This document shows positions 1-5,618 of a stretch of 5,618 nt of DNA, one piece after another. The notes beneath the pieces were generated by a model. It was not told the origin of the DNA. It searched no databases and was given only the letters and a program-made list of their open reading frames with translations. The position numbers and the translations under genes were made by a program. Positions within the stretch are counted from its first letter, which is position 1. Every line of letters begins with the position of its first letter. The stretch is from DASXTB01 sp036505615 (lineage in GTDB: Bacteria > Acidobacteriota > UBA6911 > JACQSX01), in contig DASXTB010000033.1 in assembly GCA_036505615.1 (NCBI GenBank), positions 1 through 5,618 on the forward strand, given 5' to 3'.

Positions 1-401
1 TCATCTTCATTACCGGTTATGGCGACGTGCCAAAATCCGTGCAGGCGATGAAGCGCGGCGCTGTCGAATTCCTCACCAAGCCTTTCAATGACGAGATACT
101 GTTGACAGCCATCCGGCAAGCCCTCGATCGAAGCCGCCTCGCTCGCGCTCATGAAACGGAAATGCGCGAACTTCGGGACCGCTACGCGGCACTCACTCCT
201 CGTGAACAGCAGGTCATGGCTTTGGTGGTTTCGGGTCTGTTGAATAAACAGGTCGGTGGGGAGCTCGGCATCAGCGAGATTACAGTGAAGGCACATCGAG
301 GCCAGGTGATGCAGAAGATGAAGGCCAATTCAGTTGCGGATTTGGTGAAAATGGCCGAGAAACTCCACTTGACCGAACGCTCGGCAAAGCAGACCGCCTA
401 G
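1..401 (+). CDS. Response regulator, FixJ/NarL type (receiver + LuxR HTH), 5' end truncated by window
   Basis: This is the C-terminal part of a two-component transcription regulator that would bind DNA after phosphorylation by a partner histidine kinase. The reading frame is already open at the window edge (first full codon at 3), and the visible protein starts IFITGYGDVPKSVQAMKRG, so the GTG at 27 is an internal Val codon and not the true start. The Thr in FITGYGD and the Lys in LTKPF (codon 78-80) match the conserved switch Thr and Lys of receiver domains. The phosphorylated Asp lies off the left edge. A charged linker (about 110-190) leads to a GerE/LuxR helix-turn-helix at about 192-365, with LTPREQQVMALVVSG, the recognition-helix stretch ISEITVKAHR and a final VADLVKMAEKL. 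The spacing and motifs are those of the FixJ family. The next gene starts 41 bp downstream on the same strand. The target genes and the kinase cannot be seen. Family assignment is secure; the specific role is unknown. Confidence 0.93.
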   Translation, partial: IFITGYGDVPKSVQAMKRGAVEFLTKPFNDEILLTAIRQALDRSRLARAHETEMRELRDRYAALTPREQQVMALVVSGLLNKQVGGELGISEITVKAHRGQVMQKMKANSVADLVKMAEKLHLTERSAKQTA

Positions 402-442
402 CGATTGGCCGCACGGGCGTATTTCATCTGAAACGGCAGGTC

Positions 443-3400
443 ATGTACGTCATGGTCCGCATCCTTTCCGAGGCCACGAAATACGTTTCGACGGCATGTC
501 TACTATTATCTCTGTTCTCGGCTTCGTTCTCAGCGCGGGCGTGGCCACAAACCCAGCTTGCAAGCGTCTTCGGTACCATCACCGACGCAAGCGGTGCTGT
601 GGTTTCGGATGCTCACCTTACCTTCGTCAACAAAAGCACCGGATTGAAACGCGACGTTTCCACGGATTTGAACGGCCAATATCGTGTCACGGGCTTGCCG
701 ACCGGAAGCTATTCTGCTCGCGTCGAAAAAGAAGGGTTCCAAACGCAGGTTCGCGAAGAGCTTGCGCTCACCTCGGCGTCCGAATTCATGATGAATGTGT
801 CACTGACCGTCGGCGACCTAAAACAGGAGGTAACGGTCCGAGCGGACGTCCCCACGATCGACAACGCCACATCCACCGTCGGTGGACTCCTCCCGGAACA
901 CACTCTGACTGAACTTCCCCTGAATGGCCGCGATCTGTTCAAGGCGGCGATTTTAGAACCTGGAGTCGCCCCAGCGCCGAACAGCGCTCCATCGCTGCTA
1001 TCGGCTGGCCAGGGAGGACAAGTGTCGATCAATGGAATGCGTCCGAGCTGGACGAATGTCCTCATCGACGGCATGGATGCCAATGATCCGGTTTTCGGCT
1101 ATTCACCAGCAGGGGCGTCCGGACTTTTTCTCGGAATAAATGAATGGAGCGAGGTCCGTGTCCTCACTCAAACCTTTAACGCGGAATACGGCAGAAATGG
1201 GGGCGGTGTAATCGAGTTGGCAACCAAGTCTGGAAGTAACGACTTCCACGGCTCTCTGTTTGAAATCCATAGGGATGCCGCACTCGATGCCAAAAACTAC
1301 TTCGATTTAAGTGCTGCTCCAATTCCGGCGTTTGTCCGCAACCAGTTCGGCGCTGGAATTGGCGGGCCGCTGGTGCGTGATCATACCTTTTTTTACATGA
1401 GCTATGAGGGATTCCGGGAAGTACACGCATCCACAGCAATCGCCACGGTGCCGGATGCGCTTGCCCATGAAGGTCTGTTGCCTTCCAACGACAACCCCGC
1501 GGCCTGCAGTAACGCATCTCCGAACGCGTGTGTTGCCGTTGCAATCGATCCGCGTGTACAGCAATTCCTCAACCTGTTCCCTCCTTCGAATGGAGCAGAT
1601 AATGGTGATGGAACCGCGGACCTAATCACCGCGAACAAGGGAGACACAGCCGAACACCACGGCATGATCCGCGTCGATCACAACTTCTCGAACACACATT
1701 CGGTGTTGGGACGCTACATCATTGACGACAGCTCTTCCGTGGTTCCTTACTTCGGAACACCGCCCGGAACGTACGTCCCAGGATTCCCGACGCTTCATGA
1801 AGCCCGCAATCAGTACTTCAGCGTTCAAGATCGCAGGAATATTGGAAAGGAAATTCTCAACGAACTGCGATTCGGTATCAATCGCACGACCGCCTCCAGT
1901 TCCATCGTCGACACGCATCCGGGACTCTCTATTTCCTTGGTACCGGGCAGGCCGTTCGGGACGGTCGCCATTGCTGCGATGAGTCTGCTTGGCACTAGCG
2001 CGGTAATTCCGCTGGGCAATTTTTCGACTGTCTATCAAGTTCAGGACCAACTGTCACGGACGATTGGCCGGCACACTTTGAAATTAGGGGCGGAGTTTCG
2101 AAGGATTCAGTCCAATGGTCCGCTGGATTTCGGGGTAAATGGGTTGTACACGTTCCAGGATCTGAGTCCGTTCGGGATTCCGGCACGCAGCGTCAATCCG
2201 GCTTTGGAATTCTTCCTTCAGGCTCTCCCTTTGTCATATGTCGGTTCCGTTCCCTCGATGTCCGATTCGGACCGCGGCTATCGCCAAAGTGTAATTTCTG
2301 GCTTTGCGCACGAATTCTTCCGTGTAAGCAGCCGCCTGACCTTGAACGCCGGCCTGCGCTATGACTTCTATTCCAATCCCACTGAGGTACACGGTCGTCT
2401 CTCGGTTATTCGTGATCCAGCGACCGACTCCGGGCCAAGCGTCGGCAAGGCATTTGCCGGGACACCTATGGATCTATTGTCGCCACAGGCCGGGTTTGCA
2501 TGGAACATCTTCGGCGATGGTAAGACTGTGCTACGCGGGGGAACCGGCATCTTTCGCGATCAGTTGCCGGTACTTTTGTTTGGTGTCAACCGGTTCCTAC
2601 CTCCGTTTTTCGCTTTGGATTCCTTTGTCTTTCCTACCTTTCTTGATCCGCAGAACGCTCTCCTGACCCAGCCACTATATGTAATCTCGACGACTTACCA
2701 TCCGAAGTTCCCATACGCGCTGCAATATAATCTCAACATGGAACGGGAAATCGCGCCGGGCACCATCCTCAGCGCGGGATATTTTGGAGCGCGCGGCAAT
2801 CACCTCCCGCGTGAAGCAGAGCAGAACCCTTTCCAACCAGCCTCCGGCCATCGCTACAATCCGAACTTGCCTTCACCCTTGTTAGCGGTGTTAACCGATG
2901 CACAGTCTTTCTACAATTCATTCCAACTCTCGATTTCCCAAAAGCGCGCCCACAATCTCTCCTGGCAGGCGTTCTACACGTTCTCCCATTCCATTGATGA
3001 TGCTTCAGCAAATTTTTCCATAGAAACTGTTAACGACCCTCCCACGTCTCAGGACATTTTCGATCGCAAGGGAAGTCGGGGCCGGTCGGCATTCGACATC
3101 CGCCACAATTTCGTAGCGAACGTAGTTTATGAGCTGCCTTTTGGGCGGGGAAGCCACTTTGGGGGCTGGCAGGTCTCCGCGGTTGCCAGCGTTCATAGCA
3201 ACGTCCCTTTTACCCCAGTGCTCTCCTTTGACAATGCAGATTTGCGATCCCTTTTGACTTCGGAACGGCCGGATCTTGTCGGCAATCCTTACACAGGGGT
3301 TTGTCCAAACGGCACTAACGTAGGCACTCCCTCGTGCTGGTTTAATCCGACTGCATTTGCAGTACCGGCTCCCGGTCAGTTTGGCGACGCAGGGCGAAAT

Positions 3401-3682
3401 ATCCTGCGCGGACCCGGGTTCGCGCAATTTGACCTGGCACTGCAAAAGGACTTCCAATTGAGGGAAGGCATAAAGATTGCGCTTGGAGTGGAAGGCTACA
3501 ATCTGTTCAACCATCCGAATTTTGCCGTGCCGAGCAACACGCAGAGTCCGCTCACCCTGGGAGGGAATGGAGACGCGGTCTTCCAAGATGCAACAGGTAA
3601 TCTCGCAAAAAACGTCGGCCGAATATTCACCACCGTAGGAACTGGGCGTCAGATTCAACTGGACGCGCGCTTCACGTTCTAA
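443..3682 (+). CDS. TonB-dependent outer-membrane receptor with N-terminal carboxypeptidase-regulatory-like domain (Oar-like)
   Basis: This is a large outer-membrane beta-barrel expected to import a ligand using TonB/ExbBD energy. Residues ~13-33 form a signal peptide: basic/polar start, hydrophobic STACLLLSLFSASFS, likely cleavage after ARA. Residues ~41-122 are a CarboxypepD_reg-like beta-sandwich (SVFGTITDASGAVV, then LNGQYRVTGLPTGSYSARVE). The plug follows at ~150-262, with LTELPLNGRDLF, INGMRPSWTNVLIDGMDAND and FNAEYGRNGGGVIELATKSG. The rest is barrel, with alternating aromatic strands, late landmarks such as SCWFNPTAFAVPAPGQFGDAGRN and VEGYNLFNHPNF, and a terminal Phe (LDARFTF) like an outer-membrane beta-signal. 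The ~1079-residue length is usual for acidobacterial members. I see no clear TonB box and no SusD-like partner, so the substrate is unknown. Start choice is uncertain: ATG 443 has GGCAGG only 2 nt upstream, while ATG 452 (residue 4) sits 11 nt after it. Either way the signal peptide is kept. Confidence 0.93.
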   Translation: MYVMVRILSEATKYVSTACLLLSLFSASFSARAWPQTQLASVFGTITDASGAVVSDAHLTFVNKSTGLKRDVSTDLNGQYRVTGLPTGSYSARVEKEGFQTQVREELALTSASEFMMNVSLTVGDLKQEVTVRADVPTIDNATSTVGGLLPEHTLTELPLNGRDLFKAAILEPGVAPAPNSAPSLLSAGQGGQVSINGMRPSWTNVLIDGMDANDPVFGYSPAGASGLFLGINEWSEVRVLTQTFNAEYGRNGGGVIELATKSGSNDFHGSLFEIHRDAALDAKNYFDLSAAPIPAFVRNQFGAGIGGPLVRDHTFFYMSYEGFREVHASTAIATVPDALAHEGLLPSNDNPAACSNASPNACVAVAIDPRVQQFLNLFPPSNGADNGDGTADLITANKGDTAEHHGMIRVDHNFSNTHSVLGRYIIDDSSSVVPYFGTPPGTYVPGFPTLHEARNQYFSVQDRRNIGKEILNELRFGINRTTASSSIVDTHPGLSISLVPGRPFGTVAIAAMSLLGTSAVIPLGNFSTVYQVQDQLSRTIGRHTLKLGAEFRRIQSNGPLDFGVNGLYTFQDLSPFGIPARSVNPALEFFLQALPLSYVGSVPSMSDSDRGYRQSVISGFAHEFFRVSSRLTLNAGLRYDFYSNPTEVHGRLSVIRDPATDSGPSVGKAFAGTPMDLLSPQAGFAWNIFGDGKTVLRGGTGIFRDQLPVLLFGVNRFLPPFFALDSFVFPTFLDPQNALLTQPLYVISTTYHPKFPYALQYNLNMEREIAPGTILSAGYFGARGNHLPREAEQNPFQPASGHRYNPNLPSPLLAVLTDAQSFYNSFQLSISQKRAHNLSWQAFYTFSHSIDDASANFSIETVNDPPTSQDIFDRKGSRGRSAFDIRHNFVANVVYELPFGRGSHFGGWQVSAVASVHSNVPFTPVLSFDNADLRSLLTSERPDLVGNPYTGVCPNGTNVGTPSCWFNPTAFAVPAPGQFGDAGRNILRGPGFAQFDLALQKDFQLREGIKIALGVEGYNLFNHPNFAVPSNTQSPLTLGGNGDAVFQDATGNLAKNVGRIFTTVGTGRQIQLDARFTF

Positions 3683-3744
3683 TCTGTCGGTGGAAAATGC
3701 AATCGCTTGTCCGCCCAGCGCTGGAGGAAGAACCAAAATACCGT

Positions 3745-4260
3745 TCATCGGCCGCTGGATGCCGAGAGGTTTTGCTGCGCGACTTGTGACGCCTTCTTCG
3801 CAAAATCGTGAGTGGCCCGCAGATTTCCACCAAAAAATCGTACTTTCCCGTTCAACTCGCGTTCAAGAAGCACCTGGCCATCGCGGGTCGTGAAGCTGCA
3901 ATGAACAGTGATGGACGTAGCTCCGGCAAAGGTGGTCACCTGCCGTGTCCGCTCGCTCCCCGCTTTGAAGCCTCGAACTACGCTGTGAAGGACAACCAAA
4001 TCGGTAACATTCTCGGCGTTGCGGTCATCATCGCGATACACATTAGTGAACCCCTTTTTCTCGAGTTGACGAACCAAGTTTTCGTAAAGCGCAACCTGGA
4101 ATTCCGCGGGCAGCTTGATCTCGTCAGACTGGACCATGACGACTTGGATCGCGGCAGCCTTGATCTTTGCCGGCCGCTCCTTCTCTGCCAAAAGAGGATA
4201 TGCGACCAGGAACAGCACCGACGTCAACATCCAGACACATCGGATCACCAAGCTCTTCAT
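3745..4260 (-). CDS. Secreted DUF4410-like protein of unknown function
   Basis: This 171-residue protein is probably periplasmic. Residues 1-25 form a signal peptide (MKSLVIRCVWMLTSVLFLVA, then YPLLA before the charged EKERPAK), with probable cleavage after Ala25. There is no lipobox Cys. The mature part has an early strand with IQVVMVQSDEIKLP, an amphipathic helix (ALYENLVRQLEKKGF), a strand LVVLHSVVRGFKAGSERTRQ, a Gly/Ala-rich turn FAGATSITVHCSF, then DGQVLLERELNGKVRFFGG and a C-terminal helix. The order of helix, 'V.GFK.GS..R', 'G...I.VH' and 'G.VLLE....GKV' resembles my memory of DUF4410 proteins, whose function is not established. The start is firm: ATG 4260 overlaps the upstream sigma-factor stop (ATGA), and AAGGAG at 4274-4269 lies 8 nt before it. 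It is therefore almost certainly translated from the same mRNA as the sigma gene. It ends 62 bp from the convergent receptor gene. Confidence 0.8.
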   Translation of the reverse strand: MKSLVIRCVWMLTSVLFLVAYPLLAEKERPAKIKAAAIQVVMVQSDEIKLPAEFQVALYENLVRQLEKKGFTNVYRDDDRNAENVTDLVVLHSVVRGFKAGSERTRQVTTFAGATSITVHCSFTTRDGQVLLERELNGKVRFFGGNLRATHDFAKKASQVAQQNLSASSGR

Positions 4261-4802
4261 TGCCTTGGCTCCTTACTCGCGGAATCGCTGCCCTGAGCAT
4301 CTAACGGATTTGGCTCTTTCGAGGAACTGGTGGGCGCTCCCTGCGACACGAGTTCTCCCTTGATCCCGTCAGCGCTTCCTGCCAGCATCGTAAAAATCAC
4401 CCCGTGCAAGCTTCCGGTAGCGTCGCGATATTTAAGAGTGAGCGTATCGATCTTTTTCCGGAATAGACTCAGGAATCGTCCCCCGCCGTACGGCGCGGCC
4501 ATGCTGACCATCCCGATGGTCTTTCCGACCGCCTTTACGCTGTCGGTTCCGGTGACCACATCTTCTATACAAGTGACGCTTACGTCCGAGCTTGTTTTGC
4601 CGTGAATAAAATGGACCTGCCCATTCTCAACGCGCAGCATTCCTTTGGTATTGTCTTTGACCCCCGTGAGACCGATGAGGTGCACGGCCTTAGCCGTGCC
4701 TGGATTTCCTTGCGACCTGGCAGCCGGGATCCCGTATCCGGCTATTGCTAAGGCCGCTGCCACAAACCGAAGAACTGTTCTCTGCCTTCGCGGTGCCTGC
4801 AA
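4257..4802 (-). other. C-terminal extension of the sigma factor: TM/signal-like helix plus unknown exported domain
   Basis: This marks the part of the sigma-factor ORF beyond region 4, about 181 residues. It begins at a TTG codon (4802-4800) and reads LQAPRRQRTVLRFVAAALAI, which has the n-region and h-region of a signal peptide. The following GYGIPAARSQG offers plausible signal-peptidase sites. The hydrophobic stretch maps to about 4778-4713 and the folded domain to about 4691-4335. That domain alternates short strands (GMLRVENGQVHFIHG, SDVSVTCIEDVVTG, KIDTLTLKYRD, HGVIFTML) and looks beta-rich. Strong positive charge before the helix and none directly after fits N-inside/C-outside topology. 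I recall similar stand-alone secreted hypothetical proteins in Acidobacteriota but cannot verify this here. No ATG lies between the region 4 motifs and Met263, and no Shine-Dalgarno precedes the TTG, so fusion is more likely than a separate gene. Confidence 0.6.
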
Positions 4803-5426
4803 TTTGCGTTCGAGGTGCAGGCGCAGATGGCGCCTCGCATGGAAGGCACGAGCCTTGACAGCGGCTACGCTCAAACTGAGATGCTGAGCGGTTTCCACGC
4901 TTGTCAGCCCTCGCAATTCGCGAAGGAGCACTACGGTTCGCAAACTTTTTCGGAGATGTGAAATTGCCTCCATCACGGTGTCACGAAGTTCTTTCGCGGC
5001 CAGAGCTTCTTCAGGCGTAGGCCCTTTGTCCGCGAGATTGAAGGCAAAAGACTCATAGTCGCCATCGCTGCCGCTTTCGAGGGGCAGTGTGTTTGTGCGC
5101 CGCTGACGGAGCAGCATCAGCGCTTCATTAATGGCTATGCGGGTCAACCATGTCGAAAAGCTCGAATCTCCACGAAACCTACGGAGTTTCGTGAAAGCTC
5201 GTTGAAAGGATCGCTGGACTGCGTCTTCGGCATCTTGTTGATTGCGAAGAATCCGAAGGGCGGTCTGATAGATTCCCGGTCGATGACGCTCGTGCAGTTC
5301 CTCGAAAGCGCTTGAGCATCCCGACTTTGCTTCCGCCACCAGCCGGCGTTCGTTGATAGCTGCAGCCTTGGCCATACTGCCGCGCGGCCTTTCTGGACCT
5401 CTTATTGCTGGCTGTTGAACATTCAT
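4257..5426 (-). CDS. ECF-type RNA polymerase sigma factor with C-terminal transmembrane segment and predicted periplasmic domain
   Basis: This ~389-residue protein (positions below count from ATG 5426) should direct RNA polymerase to alternative promoters. Sigma region 2 is at ~39-110 (AFEELHERHRPGIYQTALRI, DAEDAVQRSFQRAFTKL, FSTWLTRIAINEALMLLR). A linker of ~40 residues follows. Region 4 is at ~151-203 (AISHLRKSLRTVVLLRELRG, then TSVETAQHLSLSVAAVKARA and FHARRHLR). Typical ECF sigmas end near here. This one continues in the same frame: basic RKLQAPRRQR (207-216), hydrophobic TVLRFVAAALAIAGYGIPAA (217-236), a compact domain (~246-364) containing LIGLTGVKDN, DVVTGTDS and AAPYGGGRFLSLFRKK, and a Ser/Pro-rich tail. 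The frame is open back to GTG 5462 and ATG 5456, but ATG 5426 is preferred because AAAGGAAG lies 10 nt before it. ATG 5375 is another option. The stop overlaps the DUF4410-like start. No separate anti-sigma gene is visible. The sigma call is secure; the role of the extension is inferred. Confidence 0.88.
   Translation of the reverse strand: MNVQQPAIRGPERPRGSMAKAAAINERRLVAEAKSGCSSAFEELHERHRPGIYQTALRILRNQQDAEDAVQRSFQRAFTKLRRFRGDSSFSTWLTRIAINEALMLLRQRRTNTLPLESGSDGDYESFAFNLADKGPTPEEALAAKELRDTVMEAISHLRKSLRTVVLLRELRGLTSVETAQHLSLSVAAVKARAFHARRHLRLHLERKLQAPRRQRTVLRFVAAALAIAGYGIPAARSQGNPGTAKAVHLIGLTGVKDNTKGMLRVENGQVHFIHGKTSSDVSVTCIEDVVTGTDSVKAVGKTIGMVSMAAPYGGGRFLSLFRKKIDTLTLKYRDATGSLHGVIFTMLAGSADGIKGELVSQGAPTSSSKEPNPLDAQGSDSASKEPRQ
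4269..4274 (-). promoter_or_regulatory. Ribosome-binding site for the DUF4410-like gene
   Basis: A strong AAGGAG on the minus strand, 8 nt before ATG 4260, lies inside the last codons of the sigma-factor gene. Together with the ATGA stop/start overlap it fixes the start and points to translational coupling of the two proteins. Confidence 0.75.
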
Positions 5427-5436
5427 TGCGTCTTGG

Positions 5437-5444
5437 CTTCCTTT
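5437..5444 (-). promoter_or_regulatory. Ribosome-binding site for the sigma factor, supports start at 5426
   Basis: The minus strand reads AAAGGAAG here, 10 nt before ATG 5426. No comparable purine-rich site precedes the in-frame GTG 5462 or ATG 5456, so this site decides the start. It lies just after the TGA (5448-5446) of the possible small upstream ORF. Confidence 0.6.
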
Positions 5445-5445
5445 C

Positions 5446-5618
5446 TCATGCCGCATGCGCACTTCTGTACATTTCGCCCCGAGGCTTCACTTTGGGCGTT
5501 GGCGCCGCCGAGCCACGTGCCAGCCAAAGGCCAAAGCGAACAGAGTCAATCAGTCCAAATCCCTTGCGGCAGCGCAGTACGCGCCGCCACTTTCTCCAGT
5601 TGGCCATGAAAATCAGAG
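5446..5618 (-). CDS. Possible small basic hypothetical protein, or 3' end of a gene continuing past the window
   Basis: A frame open from the right edge ends at TGA 5448-5446. From the only upstream ATG (5607-5605) it would encode 53 residues: MANWRKWRRVLRCRKGFGLI, then DSVRFGLWLARGSAAPTPK and a short tail ending YRSAHAA. It is strongly basic (9 Arg, 4 Lys), has three Trp, and contains an amphipathic-looking segment GFGLIDSVRFGLWLARG. Third codon positions are GC-rich to roughly the degree expected for a real gene. Its stop is 19 nt before the preferred sigma start at 5426, and the sigma ribosome-binding site lies in between, which is an operon-like arrangement. Against it: no ribosome-binding site is visible before ATG 5607, the frame is open to the edge so the true start may lie outside, and I recognise no family. 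The alternative is that this is the untranslated leader of the sigma gene. Confidence 0.35.
   Translation of the reverse strand, partial: LIFMANWRKWRRVLRCRKGFGLIDSVRFGLWLARGSAAPTPKVKPRGEMYRSAHAA

Noticed and set aside
27..29. GTG at 27 as the start of a 124-residue protein.
   Set aside because: The upstream codons continue the receiver domain (IFITGYGD), so the gene is cut by the window edge and this is an internal Val.
369..442. TTGACC at 369-374 considered as a -35 box for the receptor gene.
   Set aside because: No -10-like hexamer occurs at 16-18 bp spacing. The site lies inside the regulator coding sequence.
1622..2050. Minus-strand open frames within the receptor, including 1176-1544, 1402-1665 and 1622-2050.
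   Set aside because: They are antisense shadows of the receptor. The products are Arg-rich without motifs, and no ribosome-binding or operon context supports them.
3715..3724. Perfect palindrome CCAGCGCTGG between the convergent genes, considered as a terminator stem.
   Set aside because: It has no loop and no T-run follows on either strand, so it does not make a credible intrinsic terminator. A 10-bp palindrome can arise by chance.
3005..3748. A 247-codon open frame on the minus strand, antisense to the receptor 3' end, whose ATG overlaps the DUF4410-like stop as ATGA.
   Set aside because: The overlapping plus-strand frame is clearly a TonB receptor barrel with its normal C-terminus. The antisense protein has no recognisable motifs, low-complexity-like composition and no good ribosome-binding site, so the ATGA is probably chance.
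3808..4296. A 162-codon plus-strand open frame opposite the DUF4410-like gene.
   Set aside because: The minus-strand gene has a signal peptide, a strong ribosome-binding site and a coupled start. The plus-strand product has no family features.

Overview
The window looks like a piece of an Acidobacteriota chromosome. This is inferred mainly from the large TonB-dependent receptor with an N-terminal carboxypeptidase-regulatory-like domain, a protein type greatly expanded in that phylum. The DUF4410-like secreted protein and moderately GC-rich codon use fit as well. No RNA genes, mobile elements, CRISPR arrays or long repeats were seen, and the window is almost fully coding.

Layout. Positions 1-401 (+) hold the 3' part of a FixJ/NarL-type response regulator: the end of the receiver domain plus a LuxR-type DNA-binding domain. 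After a 41-bp gap, a complete ~1079-residue TonB-dependent outer-membrane receptor occupies 443-3682 (+). A 62-bp convergent gap (3683-3744) has no convincing terminator. On the minus strand, reading right to left, there are three items. First comes a possible small basic ORF running in from the window edge (5618-5446). Next is an ECF-type sigma factor with an unusual C-terminal extension (start probably 5426, stop 4257). Last is a secreted DUF4410-like protein (4260-3745), whose start overlaps the sigma stop in an ATGA junction.

How the genes may work together. The response regulator and receptor share a strand and a short gap, so they may be co-transcribed, and the sensor kinase is presumably off the left edge. 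The minus-strand cassette is the most interesting part. The sigma regions 2 and 4 are followed in the same frame by a basic stretch, a single hydrophobic helix that also resembles a signal peptide, and a ~120-residue domain predicted to lie in the periplasm. The gene is translationally coupled to a second exported protein. No separate anti-sigma gene is visible, so the fused extension could itself tether or regulate the sigma factor. An alternative is that the extension is really a second exported protein fused to, or started inside, the sigma gene. These roles are inferred, not shown by the sequence.
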